Positions 18,242 to 26,863 of a DNA stretch of 64,000 nt are shown here, one piece after another. A program made the translations under genes and the position numbers. Every line of letters starts with the position of its first letter. Positions within the stretch are counted from its first letter, which is position 1. The notes under the pieces are model-generated. The model searched no databases. It had not been told where the DNA came from and saw nothing but the letters and a program-made list of their open reading frames with translations. The stretch is from Ensifer oleiphilus (lineage in GTDB: Bacteria; Pseudomonadota; Alphaproteobacteria; Rhizobiales; Rhizobiaceae): NCBI RefSeq assembly GCF_013371465.1, contig NZ_JABWDU010000013.1:27310-91309 (forward strand). The letters are read 5' to 3'.

Positions 18242-18889
18242 ATGCGGATCATCCGGACACATGAGGATATCGAGGCGGGGCTTGCCGGCCTGGTGATGCT
18301 CGACGCCCGTCTCGAACATGTCGTGGCCAGGGCCGGGCCAGTACCGCTCAGGCGAACCGACCCCGGCTACCGTGGTCTCGCCAGCATCATCGTATCGCAG
18401 ATGGTGTCGAAGGCGAGCGCCGCGGCGATCTGGAATCGCATGGAAGCCTCGCTCGGCGAGATCACCGCGCCCGCCGCGCTCTCGCTCAGCGACGAGGATT
18501 GCCGCGCAATCGGGCTTTCCCGAGCCAAGGCCGATGCGCTGCGGCGGGTGGCGCAGGCGGTCGTTGCCGGCGACATCGACCTCGACGCGATCTGCAATGT
18601 CGACGCGCTCGACGCGATCCGCGAGCTGACGACGATCAAGGGCGTCGGTCGGTGGACGGCGGAGGTCTATCTTCTGTTCTGCGCCGGGCATCCGGACGTC
18701 TTTCCATCCGGCGACGTCGCGCTGCAGAACGCCATCGGCCACGGGCTCGGCCTGGAGCTGCGCCCGACCGCCCGCGAGATCGATTCGCTGGCAGCATCCT
18801 GGGCCCCTTGGCGCAGCGTCGCGGCGCGTCTGTTCTGGGCCTACTACGCGCAGGAAATGCGCCGGGATGCTGTTCCTGTGACACCTTGA
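18242..18889 (+). CDS. AlkA-type DNA-3-methyladenine glycosylase
   Basis: Base-excision repair glycosylase of the HhH-GPD superfamily, 215 residues. The helix-hairpin-helix is LTTIKGVGRWTAEVYL and the catalytic aspartate is D158 in FPSGDVALQ. An ATG with GGAGG five bases upstream at 18242 fixes the start. It lacks the N-terminal domain of E. coli AlkA, as do many short AlkA homologues that remove alkylated adenines. A terminator follows immediately. Confidence 0.9.
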   Translation: MRIIRTHEDIEAGLAGLVMLDARLEHVVARAGPVPLRRTDPGYRGLASIIVSQMVSKASAAAIWNRMEASLGEITAPAALSLSDEDCRAIGLSRAKADALRRVAQAVVAGDIDLDAICNVDALDAIRELTTIKGVGRWTAEVYLLFCAGHPDVFPSGDVALQNAIGHGLGLELRPTAREIDSLAASWAPWRSVAARLFWAYYAQEMRRDAVPVTP

Positions 18890-18892
18890 AGG

Positions 18893-18919
18893 AAAAAGCG
18901 AATCCAAGGTTCGCTTTTT
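18893..18919 (+). terminator. Rho-independent terminator after the glycosylase gene
   Basis: Stem AAAAAGCGAA / TTCGCTTTTT with loop TCCAAGG, continuing into a T-rich run, 4 bases after the stop codon. Confidence 0.85.
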
Positions 18920-18996
18920 TCTTTCCTGCTTCACAATCCTGTTGCAACGGGCCTAATATAGAAGGTGCAGATGCCGAATCGATCAGGAGAATACGC

Positions 18997-19554
18997 TTGA
19001 CGATTGCAGTCTCACCGCAGGCCTTACCGGCGCTCGTCTTGAACGCTGACTATCGGCCGCTGAGTTATTACCCCTTGTCGCTCTGGTCCTGGCAGGACGC
19101 GATCAAGGCGGTCTTCCTTGACCGTGTGATTATCCTTGCGGAATACGAGCACTCGGTCTCTTCGCCCAGCTTCTCGATGCGGTTGCCGAGCGTGGTTTGC
19201 CTGAAAAGCTACGTGCAGCCGTCGCGTCACCCGGCGTTCACCCGGTTCAACGTCTTCCTGCGCGACAAGTTCGAATGCCAGTATTGCGGCACGCCCGACG
19301 ATCTGACCTTCGATCACGTGGTGCCCCGCGCGCATGGCGGCCAGACGACCTGGGACAACGTCGTTGCGGCCTGCTCGCCTTGCAATCTGCGCAAGGGCAG
19401 CAAGCTGCCGAAGCAGGCCGGCATGTTCCCACACCAGAAGCCTTACCAGCCGACGGTGCAGGACCTGCACAACAACGGCCGGCTTTTCCCGCCGAACCAC
19501 CTGCATGAAAGCTGGATGGACTATCTCTACTGGGATGTCGAACTGCAGCCCTGA
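18997..19554 (+). CDS. HNH endonuclease family protein (TTG start)
   Basis: Predicted nuclease of 185 residues widely conserved in alphaproteobacteria; the biological substrate is unknown. The HNH fold is clear: zinc cysteines C94 and C97 (CQYC), D106-H107 (FDHVVPRAHGG), C126 and C129 (CSPC) and N130. The N-terminal 85 residues form a separate conserved segment (LVLNADYRPLSYYPLSLWSW). The start is a TTG at 18997 with AGGAG seven bases upstream; no upstream ATG in frame has a ribosome site. It stands alone between terminators, not beside a methylase, so a restriction role is unlikely. Confidence 0.88.
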   Translation: MTIAVSPQALPALVLNADYRPLSYYPLSLWSWQDAIKAVFLDRVIILAEYEHSVSSPSFSMRLPSVVCLKSYVQPSRHPAFTRFNVFLRDKFECQYCGTPDDLTFDHVVPRAHGGQTTWDNVVAACSPCNLRKGSKLPKQAGMFPHQKPYQPTVQDLHNNGRLFPPNHLHESWMDYLYWDVELQP

Positions 19555-19668
19555 GGTTTGCGGGTCATCGCTTTCCGGATCGTCAGGTCATCATGAGGGG
19601 CTGAGTCTAGCCGCGTGACCTGTGGTCACGCGCGCCCGCTTCCGGCCGCTTCGTGTCAGCCTCGCGGA

Positions 19669-20178
19669 TCAGGCCTTGGCAGCGCCGCGGAGCGCGATCG
19701 CTGCGAAGATCAGGCTGGCGATCACGTTCCAACCGGCAAAAGAGAGGCCGAGCACGCGTAGCGCTGCCTCCGTGCAGGACGGGCCGTGCTTGGAATCAAG
19801 GTCGCCCAGCAGATCGCCGACATTGGACGACACACCTTGCGCCGTGGTGGCGCAGGTCGACGGTCCTTCCCAGAAGCCCCATTCGGCGCCCGAGTGATAG
19901 ACACCCATCCCGGCGCCGACGAGCATCAGGATGCCGATCGCCAGAAGCAGGGTGCGTGTCGTCCAGGCGGGCAGCTTCAAGGCGCTGGTGATGACGGCCA
20001 GAATGCCGAGCGGAATGCCGTAGTAATAGGGGTCGCGTTGCAAGAGGCAGAGCGCGCAGGGGATGTAGCCGCCGATATGCTCGAAACCGAGCGCTCCGCC
20101 AACGGTCACCGCCATGCCGAGCGTCAGGAGAACGGCGATGACGAGGTGATGGCGGGAAGCGGTGGAAGCGTCGATCAT
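19669..20178 (-). CDS. Disulfide bond formation protein DsbB
   Basis: Four-TM inner-membrane quinone reductase family that reoxidises DsbA-type periplasmic oxidases. 169 residues with the first-loop cysteine pair C41-x-x-C44 (PCALCLLQR, including the conserved Arg after it) and the second-loop pair C109 (GPSTCAT) and C135 (GPSC). Four hydrophobic segments are visible. It is monocistronic here, and no dsbA is adjacent, so the partner is elsewhere. Confidence 0.9.
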   Translation of the reverse strand: MIDASTASRHHLVIAVLLTLGMAVTVGGALGFEHIGGYIPCALCLLQRDPYYYGIPLGILAVITSALKLPAWTTRTLLLAIGILMLVGAGMGVYHSGAEWGFWEGPSTCATTAQGVSSNVGDLLGDLDSKHGPSCTEAALRVLGLSFAGWNVIASLIFAAIALRGAAKA

Positions 20179-20442
20179 GCGTACCTCACGCGGAAAAAAG
20201 CATAGGGGTCAGTGGCCACATATGCTGCATTGCAACTGAATAAGGCCTTCTTAGGTGCGACGACACACGCTGTAAATCGCCTGCCATGCGTCACGTTTGC
20301 ACGCTTTCGTGATTGTCGCGGCCAAACCGCGCCGAGATGTCCCGGGATCGCCTGCCGTGCTGCGCGTTCCTGCTCTCCTGTTCGATACATTCGTAAAACC
20401 GGTGCACATTTTTGCCCAGCGTGCATTCGTTGAAAATGATGG

Positions 20443-20472
20443 TTGACCGCGGCAAAAACCTTCGTGTAAATC
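20443..20472 (+). promoter_or_regulatory. Possible promoter of tRNA-Leu
   Basis: TTGACC (20443-20448), 18 bases, TAAATC (20467-20472) lies 28 bases upstream of the tRNA. The -10 element is a poor match. The rest of the 20179-20499 spacer shows no gene. Confidence 0.35.
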
Positions 20473-20499
20473 CCAGCCGCTGATATCTTACATCCCTGA

Positions 20500-20584
20500 G
20501 CCCCATTGGCGGAATTGGTAGACGCGCTCGACTCAAAATCGAGTTCCGAAAGGAGTGCTGGTTCGACCCCGGCATGGGGCACCA
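20500..20584 (+). tRNA. tRNA-Leu (anticodon CAA)
   Basis: Class II tRNA of 85 bases including encoded CCA. The acceptor stem is GCCCCAT (20500-20506) / ATGGGGC (20574-20580), followed by A and CCA. The D arm reads TGGCGGAATTGGTAGACGC; the anticodon stem CTCGA/TCGAG encloses loop CTCAAAA, giving anticodon CAA (reads UUG). A long variable arm and the T arm GGTTCGACCCC follow. Confidence 0.96.
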
Positions 20585-20737
20585 CCACTTAAGCTTTCCC
20601 CGCACGACGCCTCAGCATGGCTTCCCGTCATCGACGGAACCCCGATCATGCGTTTCGTGCACAGTGTCATCTCATCGCTCACGTCGCCCAAGTCACTGCC
20701 GATTTGTCGCAGTGACTTCTGATTCGATTTCGGCAAC

Positions 20738-20759
20738 AAACAGAATGATCTTTCTGTTT
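20738..20759. promoter_or_regulatory. 22-base near-perfect palindrome, candidate TetR operator
   Basis: Half sites AAACAGAA and TTTCTGTTT (overlapping count) around TGATC form a 22-base dyad in which 10 of 11 pairs match. It ends 11 bases before the first gene of an operon whose third gene encodes a TetR regulator, so it is the likely autoregulatory operator. Confidence 0.6.
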
Positions 20760-20770
20760 TGGATTTGACG

Positions 20771-21208
20771 ATGCTCGATCTGATTGTTCCCTATTATCTC
20801 TGGGTCAAGGCGGCGCATGTCGTCTCAGTGATTGTCTGGCTTGGCGGCCAGTGTCTGCTGGTCGTTCAGCTTGCCAGCCATCGGCAGGTGCTGGCGCGGG
20901 GAGGCGACGCCGATGTGTTGAGCGAGGTGGAGCAACGCTGCCTGCGTCTGGCGGTCAATCCGGCGATGTTGGCGACGCTTCTGCTGGGCGCGACGCTGTT
21001 CTTCCTGCGCGGACCCGAGTTGCTTGGCGAGGGTTGGTTTCAGGCCAAGCTTGCCTTTGTCGTGGCGATGATGGCGCTTCACGGCGCCATAGCCGCAACG
21101 GTCGCTTCTCTGCGCCGAGAAACCGTCTCCGCAATCCGCATCCGTGTGCTGCAAATCGCAGGCCTCATACTCACCGCCACCCTCGTTTCCATTGCCGTCA
21201 TCAAATAG
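20771..21208 (+). CDS. HemJ/CopD-like four-TM membrane protein
   Basis: Integral membrane protein of 145 residues with four hydrophobic helices. The first helix contains LWVKAAHVVSVIVWLGG and the third GWFQAKLAFVVAMMALHG; a His in TM1 and a Lys at the start of TM3 are the invariant residues of HemJ (protoporphyrinogen oxidase) and the related CopD family. Whether it is a true HemJ or a divergent paralogue cannot be settled here. I chose the ATG at 20771; an in-frame TTG at 20759 lies inside the palindrome. It is followed by a DUF3817 gene and tetR. Confidence 0.72.
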   Translation: MLDLIVPYYLWVKAAHVVSVIVWLGGQCLLVVQLASHRQVLARGGDADVLSEVEQRCLRLAVNPAMLATLLLGATLFFLRGPELLGEGWFQAKLAFVVAMMALHGAIAATVASLRRETVSAIRIRVLQIAGLILTATLVSIAVIK

Positions 21209-21216
21209 GAATGGCC

Positions 21217-21525
21217 ATGTCCGAACACCAAACCAACCGACAGATCTCGCGCCTGCTGCGTATCGCGGCGATCGCAGAGGGTACGACCTTGCTGCTCCTC
21301 GTCTTCGTCGGCGTGCCGCTGAAGCATGGCCTGGGCTACGGCGAAGTGACCCGCGTGCTCGGCCCCGTGCACGGTCTTGCCTTCCTCACTTACATCTGGG
21401 CCGTCATCAACGAGCTGTCCTTGGGCGATCAGCCGCGCGGCTGGGCGTTCAAGGCGATGCTGTTCAGCTTTGTTCCGGGCGGCACCTTCTGGTTCTTCCG
21501 TCGATCGATCGCTTCTGTGAGGTAG
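21217..21525 (+). CDS. DUF3817 family membrane protein
   Basis: Small integral membrane protein of 102 residues with three hydrophobic stretches: LRIAAIAEGTTLLLLVFVGVPLKH, GPVHGLAFLTYIWAVI and FKAMLFSFVPGGTFWFF. The conserved E(G)xxLLxL, KH, G(P)VHG and PGGTFWFF patterns are those of DUF3817 proteins. AGGA overlaps the stop of the previous gene, six bases before the ATG at 21217, indicating coupling. Function unknown. Confidence 0.82.
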   Translation: MSEHQTNRQISRLLRIAAIAEGTTLLLLVFVGVPLKHGLGYGEVTRVLGPVHGLAFLTYIWAVINELSLGDQPRGWAFKAMLFSFVPGGTFWFFRRSIASVR

Positions 21526-21531
21526 GTCATC

Positions 21532-22119
21532 ATGGGCTATGACAAGGGGCTTCGTACGCGCGAGGAAATCCTCGATGCCGCCGGGCGGCTGATTTTCGTT
21601 CGCGGTTACGGGGCCTCCTCGTTCTCGGAGATTACTGCTGCGCTCGGGATTTCGCTCGGCAAGATCACCCATCATTTCCCCAGCAAGGCTGCACTGTTCG
21701 AGGCGCTGTTCGAGCAGGCTGTGGCGCAATTCCGCAGGGAGACGCTGCCGATCTTCGAGGCGTCCGAACTGACGCCGTTGCAGCGGATCGAGCAGGTGTT
21801 TTTCCGCATCGAGATGTTCTACGCAGCGCAAGGTGAAATCATCGGTTGCCCGGTGGGGCAGACGATGGCCGATCCGCTGGCGACGACCTTGCCCATGCGC
21901 GACCTGGCGACGGCACTGCTTGCGGACATCGAACGGCTGCTGACGCGCAATCTCGAGGAGATGGGCTGGTCGCCGGCGCAAGCGTCGGCGCGCGCAGCGA
22001 TCGTAACGGCCGCATGGCAAGGTGCGGTGCTGATCGCCCGGGGTGGCGGCGGGTTCGGTGGTTTCAGGCGCATTCTGGGTCACGTCAGAACGCTGCTTGC
22101 CGAAGAGCCACCGCGCTGA
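21532..22119 (+). CDS. TetR/AcrR family transcriptional regulator
   Basis: Repressor-type regulator of 195 residues. The N-terminal helix-turn-helix is TREEILDAAGRLIFVRGY then FSEITAALGISLGKITHHFPSKAALFEAL (positions about 8-55). The C-terminal ligand domain contains a cysteine (EIIGCPVGQTM). It is the last gene of the HemJ-like/DUF3817 operon, 6 bases after the previous stop, and probably binds the palindrome at 20738. The ligand is unknown; reactive electrophiles are possible given the cysteine, as in NemR-like members. Confidence 0.9.
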   Translation: MGYDKGLRTREEILDAAGRLIFVRGYGASSFSEITAALGISLGKITHHFPSKAALFEALFEQAVAQFRRETLPIFEASELTPLQRIEQVFFRIEMFYAAQGEIIGCPVGQTMADPLATTLPMRDLATALLADIERLLTRNLEEMGWSPAQASARAAIVTAAWQGAVLIARGGGGFGGFRRILGHVRTLLAEEPPR

Positions 22120-22253
22120 TGGCAGCAATGCGTGGAGGCGACGAACGAGGAAGCGCGAGCCTGTCGGTGGACAGCCCGTGTCGCGCTGGCGATTGAACTG
22201 AAGCCGACGAAGATGTTAGGTGCAGTGCAGCAGAATTCTGTCGCGGCGGGGCC

Positions 22254-23900
22254 ATGTTACCGACAATCGAAAATTACGACGAACTCTACCGCGCGTTTGA
22301 GTGGCAGATCCCCAAGAGGTTCAACATCGGCGTGGCCGTCAGCGATGCCTGGGCCGCGCGTGAGCCGGAGCGCATCTGTCTTCAGCATTTCAGCCTGGAT
22401 GGCGCCCATCAGGCGCTGACATATGGCGCTTTCTCTCAGCAATCGTCGGCTTTCGCGCGCGGGCTCGAACGCCAGGGGATCAAGCCCGGAGACCGGGTGG
22501 CGATCCTGCTGCCGCAGGGGTTCGAGACTGCCATTGCACACGCCGCCATCTACAAGCTGGGCGCGATCGCCCTGCCGCTTGCGCTGCTGTTCGGGGTCGA
22601 GGCGCTGGAGTATCGCCTGCTCGACGCCGGTGCGGCGGCGATCGTCACCAATGCGTTCGGTCACGAGCGTGTCGCGGCCATTCGCGACCGGCTGCCGGGG
22701 CTGCCGCTGGTCGTGCTGAGCGGCGCTGAGCCCACGCCAGGAACGCTCGATTTCGCCGACCTTGCGGCAGGCGATGCCGTTGGCTTTGTTGCCGCCGACA
22801 CCACGCCCGACGATGCGGCATTGATGATCTACACTTCGGGAACGACAGGGCCGCCCAAGGGGGCGCTGCATGGCCATCGGGTGCTGCTCGGCCATCTCCC
22901 GGGATTCCAGTTTCACCACCATTTCCTGCCGCAGCCTGATGACCGGATGTGGACGCCCGCCGACTGGGCCTGGGCCGGCGGCTTGCTGAACGCGCTGCTG
23001 CCCTCGCTGCTGCTTGGCGTTCCCGTGGTTTCGTCGCCGGCGCAGAAGTTCGACCCGCACACCGCCTTTCGGATTTTGGAAGAGATGAACGTGCGCAACG
23101 CCTTCATTCCGCCGACGGCGCTGCGGCTGATGAAGGCGGTCGACAGGCCGCGCGAGCGGTACCGTCTCAATCTCAGAACCATCGGTTCGGCCGGCGAGGC
23201 GCTCGGGCGCGAAACCTTCGAATGGGCCAGGGGAGCCCTTGGCCTCGAGGTCAGCGAGTTCTATGGCCAGACGGAGTGCAACATCGTCATTTCATCGGCC
23301 GCCGATCTCGGCGTGGTCAAGCCGGGCTCGATGGGCAAGGCGGCGCCGGGGCACCGGGTGGCGATCATCGATGGTGATGGCCGGGAGTTGCCGGCCGGAA
23401 CTGTCGGCCAGGTGGCGATCCGCAGACCGGATCCCGTGATGTTTCTCGGTTACTGGAAAAACCAGAAGGCGACGGACGCAAAGTTTATCGGCGACTGGAT
23501 GACGACCGGTGACCAGGGGGTGATGGATGGCGAAGGCTACTTCACCTTCTTCGGGCGCGATGACGACGTGATCACGTCATCAGGCTATCGCATCGGACCC
23601 GGAGAGATCGAGGACTGCCTTGCCGGGCATCCGGACGTGCAGCTTGCCGCGGCCGTCGGAAAGCCGGACGCGCTGCGCACGGAAATCGTCAAGGCCTATG
23701 TCGTCCTGAGGCCCGGCGTGGCTGGCGACGAAGAAACCGCACAATCGATCCGCGACTGGGTGAAGACGCGGCTGTCGATGCACGAATATCCCCGCGAAAT
23801 CGCGTTCGTCGACAGTCTGCCTCTGACGACGTCTGGCAAGGTCATTCGCCGGTTCCTGCGTGAGCAGGCGGCAGCGGAACCGCCGCACAAGGTCGCCTGA
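22254..23900 (+). CDS. AMP-forming acyl-CoA synthetase
   Basis: ATP-dependent acid:CoA ligase of the ANL superfamily, 548 residues. The phosphate-binding loop YTSGTTGPPKG starts at Y193, the adenylate motif is FYGQTECN, the hinge-region motif TGDQG follows, and the C-terminal catalytic lysine is K529 in TSGKVIRR. Overall similarity is to acetyl/medium-chain acyl-CoA synthetases; the substrate is not predictable from sequence. It follows the tetR gene by 134 bases without an obvious terminator and is convergent with the polysaccharide acyltransferase gene. Confidence 0.9.
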   Translation: MLPTIENYDELYRAFEWQIPKRFNIGVAVSDAWAAREPERICLQHFSLDGAHQALTYGAFSQQSSAFARGLERQGIKPGDRVAILLPQGFETAIAHAAIYKLGAIALPLALLFGVEALEYRLLDAGAAAIVTNAFGHERVAAIRDRLPGLPLVVLSGAEPTPGTLDFADLAAGDAVGFVAADTTPDDAALMIYTSGTTGPPKGALHGHRVLLGHLPGFQFHHHFLPQPDDRMWTPADWAWAGGLLNALLPSLLLGVPVVSSPAQKFDPHTAFRILEEMNVRNAFIPPTALRLMKAVDRPRERYRLNLRTIGSAGEALGRETFEWARGALGLEVSEFYGQTECNIVISSAADLGVVKPGSMGKAAPGHRVAIIDGDGRELPAGTVGQVAIRRPDPVMFLGYWKNQKATDAKFIGDWMTTGDQGVMDGEGYFTFFGRDDDVITSSGYRIGPGEIEDCLAGHPDVQLAAAVGKPDALRTEIVKAYVVLRPGVAGDEETAQSIRDWVKTRLSMHEYPREIAFVDSLPLTTSGKVIRRFLREQAAAEPPHKVA

Positions 23901-23909
23901 GGAGGATGG

Positions 23910-25184
23910 TCAACGCCCGGCGAGCGCCTTGATCTTTTCCCGCAGCATCCGCGCCATGTTGCGGGTGTTGCGGTAGAGGTGCAATTGCGCTGCGACCTGG
24001 CGAACGTCGCGGTCGCGGGTCTGCTGCAGGCCGATGACCAGCGTGCCCATTTCTTCCCGCTGCTGCCAGAACCGGCTCATGATCGGGTGATCGGGAACGG
24101 CGCAGGAATCCGAGCGGGCGATGTTGGCATCGTCGAGATGCCATTCCGTCAATTCGGCCAAAAGCAGCTTGCCAGGCGAGTACTTTGCATAGTGCTCGTT
24201 ATAGGCCGTCTTCCACGTATACGCCTCGCCCGACATCAGGAACACGACCATGGAGGCGATCGCCTTGCCGTCGAGGTCGAGTGTGTGGATACGAACGCTG
24301 TCAGCTTCGGAGAGGTTTGTTATCGCCTCGCGCGCGAAGGCCGCGCGGAAGCGGTCGAGCACCATGGCGCTGCGCTCGCGGCCCTTCCAGCCGGACGCTT
24401 CCAGCGCCAGGAACTCTTCCATGCGAATGCGGATCTCGCTCGGCTGGCGCGCGACGGAGTAGGCGAGTTTCCCGAGCTTTTCCAGCTGGTTCCATTGCCG
24501 CCGCAATTCGCGGAAATGCGCCGGGCTGATCGCCTTCTTCAGATAGGTCGGGCCATCGAGCAGGCTTTCGAGCATGGGCCGGCTGAACGTGTCCGTCACT
24601 GTCAGCGGCAGGTTTCGGCCGATGGCGACGGCACGCGCCAGCTGCGCGAACTTGCCCTTGAGACGCACATCCGGCAGCACCAGAACGGGGGGAAGGCTTG
24701 CCGACGGATTGGTCAGGGCTTCAAACAGGTTGTCGATGGTTTCGGCCGCATCCTCGGCATCGAGCAGCGGCACGCCAAGCGGGCCGAAGGGATTGGACCA
24801 GGCGCGGATAATCGGTGCGCCGATCGAAAAGCCGGGCTTCTCGATCGAAAATGGCATCAGGAAGCGCATGCGGCTGCGGCGCTCGTTGTTGTCCCTGATG
24901 ATGGCGAGCCGTATCACGCGTTCCTCGAGCCTGGGCATCGCCGGTGCCAGGAAACGGCCGGTGAAGAAAACATTCGGCTCCAGCGCACGGTTCGACAGGA
25001 AGTCGAGTTCGCCCTGCAATTCATAGCCAGCCTTGGCCGGGTAGATCGAGAGATGCCGTCCCGGGCGTCCGACCGCAAGCATATGCTCGGCCTGGGGATG
25101 GGAATGGCCCATCGGCGCCAGCCCGCCAAGGATGCGGGCAGCTCGGTCGTCTGCGTCACCGGGAAGAGTGGTATTGCCGATCAT
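23910..25184 (-). CDS. GNAT-fold acyltransferase, BioF2-like/CelD type
   Basis: Protein of 424 residues resembling the BioF2-like (Acetyltransf_6) acyltransferases found in cellulose and polysaccharide loci. No TM segment. The GNAT-like core lies in the C-terminal half: IHTLDLDGKAIASMVVFLMSG, then YTWKTAYNEHYAKYSPGKLLLAEL. The start ATG overlaps the stop of the flippase gene by 4 bases (ATGA), so the two are translationally coupled. It probably modifies a glycan or lipid intermediate handled by the flippase; substrate unknown. Confidence 0.82.
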   Translation of the reverse strand: MIGNTTLPGDADDRAARILGGLAPMGHSHPQAEHMLAVGRPGRHLSIYPAKAGYELQGELDFLSNRALEPNVFFTGRFLAPAMPRLEERVIRLAIIRDNNERRSRMRFLMPFSIEKPGFSIGAPIIRAWSNPFGPLGVPLLDAEDAAETIDNLFEALTNPSASLPPVLVLPDVRLKGKFAQLARAVAIGRNLPLTVTDTFSRPMLESLLDGPTYLKKAISPAHFRELRRQWNQLEKLGKLAYSVARQPSEIRIRMEEFLALEASGWKGRERSAMVLDRFRAAFAREAITNLSEADSVRIHTLDLDGKAIASMVVFLMSGEAYTWKTAYNEHYAKYSPGKLLLAELTEWHLDDANIARSDSCAVPDHPIMSRFWQQREEMGTLVIGLQQTRDRDVRQVAAQLHLYRNTRNMARMLREKIKALAGR

Positions 25185-26608
25185 GGATGGATCGCCCCGT
25201 TGTTGTCATGGTCCGAACGCCCGCTTGCAAAAGCGAACAGCGCGAAGCCGAAGGTGCGCCTTACGGCGAAATGAAGCAGCATTGCCTCGACGAACATAGC
25301 GCCGGCGGTTGCAAATGCAGCACCGATCAATCCGAAAAGAGGAATGAGGCTCAAGTTAAGCGCGAGGTTTGCCACCAGAGCACAAGCGTAGAGGATGACG
25401 CAGAGCGTCTGCTGGCCCGCCATCGTCAACAGGATTTCGGCGGGCCCGATGAAGGCCTTGGCCATAATGCCGGCGAACAGGATGGCCATCAAAGGCCAAC
25501 CGCCGACGAAGGCAGGGCCGAACAGCGAGAGCAGGATCGGGCCGGCCGCCAAGACGACTGCCCCGAGCATCAGCGACGGCCAGAACGCCCAGCGGGCGCT
25601 TTCGATGGCGATCTCGGCCAATTGCCTGCGGTCGTTTGCGGCCATGGCTCCGGCAATCCGTGGACCTGCCGCCGCCTTGACGGAGAACATGACGAAGTGC
25701 ACCAGCGCCATCGTCTTGGCGGCAGCGAAGTAGACGGCGACATCGTCCGGCTTCAGGTAGAAGCCGACGATGACGACGTCGGAATTGGTCAGCAGGAATC
25801 CGAAGCCATCGATCAGGAAGATCGGCACCGCGACCGTGAGCCAGCGTCCCATTTCGATGCGCAGCGGTCCTCGGACGTAGCGCGAACGCAACCGCCAGGT
25901 GAGTACGAGGAACTGGCTGATGGTCGTCGCATAGACGGCGGCCATGGCAGCGGCCATGGCAGTGCGCGCCGTGTGCGGCGCGCCCATCGTCGTTGCCAGC
26001 ACCATGAAGGCGAGCACCAGCAGAGGGCGGATGATGAAGGTCGGGCTCATGGCCGAAAGCGGCCAACCATGGGCCCGGGCGGTGCCGTCCATCACGTCGC
26101 CGAGCGCGATCATCGGCAGAATGAACAGGCCGAGATAAAGCGGCACGAGGTAGTAACCCTCGATCCGTTCCGCAAACAGCCACAGGCTCAGAAACCCGAC
26201 GAGAGCGAGCGTGCTTGCCGACACGAGGGCAAAGATGCGCGCGGTGGTCGTCAGGCCGCGAATTTCGTCCAGCGCCGCTGTTGCCTGGTATTCCGGCAGG
26301 AACCGGATCACGGCCGAATGGAAGCCGACGCAGGACAGGTTGCCGAACAGGATCACCAGCACCCAGACGAAGACGAAGATGCCGTACTCGAACTCGCCCA
26401 TCAGGCGCGCGAGAATGATCTGGGACAGGAAGGCGATTGCGGCGCTGAGGATGCGGATGGCGAAGGCGACCAGCGCCATGCGCCGTGCCGTGTTTTTGGG
26501 GTCGGGTTCGGTCAGGGCGGCGACCAGCATGCCCCCTAGCGGAGACAAGCGGTGACGAAGCGCTGACGGCAGCATTCGTCCGGCTGTTTGACACACCGCC
26601 ATGAACAC
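25181..26608 (-). CDS. Polysaccharide flippase (Wzx/MATE-like)
   Basis: Integral membrane protein of 475 residues with about twelve hydrophobic segments, of the oligosaccharide flippase (MurJ/Wzx, MviN-like) superfamily. The N-terminal part shows AFAIRILSAAIAFLSQIILARLMGEFEYGIFVFVW, a typical flippase beginning (ARLMGxxEYGI). First gene of a two-gene operon with the overlapping acyltransferase. The pair suggests export of an acyl-modified surface glycan; no glycosyltransferase is adjacent, so the rest of the pathway is elsewhere. Confidence 0.87.
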   Translation of the reverse strand: MFMAVCQTAGRMLPSALRHRLSPLGGMLVAALTEPDPKNTARRMALVAFAIRILSAAIAFLSQIILARLMGEFEYGIFVFVWVLVILFGNLSCVGFHSAVIRFLPEYQATAALDEIRGLTTTARIFALVSASTLALVGFLSLWLFAERIEGYYLVPLYLGLFILPMIALGDVMDGTARAHGWPLSAMSPTFIIRPLLVLAFMVLATTMGAPHTARTAMAAAMAAVYATTISQFLVLTWRLRSRYVRGPLRIEMGRWLTVAVPIFLIDGFGFLLTNSDVVIVGFYLKPDDVAVYFAAAKTMALVHFVMFSVKAAAGPRIAGAMAANDRRQLAEIAIESARWAFWPSLMLGAVVLAAGPILLSLFGPAFVGGWPLMAILFAGIMAKAFIGPAEILLTMAGQQTLCVILYACALVANLALNLSLIPLFGLIGAAFATAGAMFVEAMLLHFAVRRTFGFALFAFASGRSDHDNNGAIHP

Positions 26609-26833
26609 GAGAACACCCTGAGATTACGCAATACAGGGTTTGCTTGTGCCAGATCAGCGTTAACAAACGGTTCAGTCGGCGGGTTTGCCTTGGGGAGGGA
26701 GCCGAGCGGATGGACCCCGTCCGGCGCCGAAAAGAGGCTCGCCGGATCGCGAGCGGCCGACGCCAGGTCATTCGGCCAGCCCTAGTTTACTTCGGGAGAC
26801 GAGGCGCCATTAGCCTTTCCCGCCCCGCAAACA

Positions 26834-26859
26834 AAAATGCCGCCCGGAGGCGGCATTTT
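26834..26859 (-). terminator. secA terminator
   Basis: Stem AAAATGCCGCC / GGCGGCATTTT with a four-base loop, five bases beyond the secA stop; on the minus strand the 3' arm runs into ATTTTTG. Confidence 0.85.
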
Positions 26860-26863
26860 CAGA

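Noticed and set aside
20175..20588. Minus-strand reading frame across tRNA-Leu giving a peptide with HAGVEPALLSELDFESS
   Set aside because: It is the antisense of the tRNA gene, a well-known false ORF found opposite tRNA-Leu in many genomes.
20585..20737. Attachment-site duplication of the tRNA-Leu 3' end
   Set aside because: No second copy of the T-arm/3' end sequence was found downstream, and no integrase gene is present.
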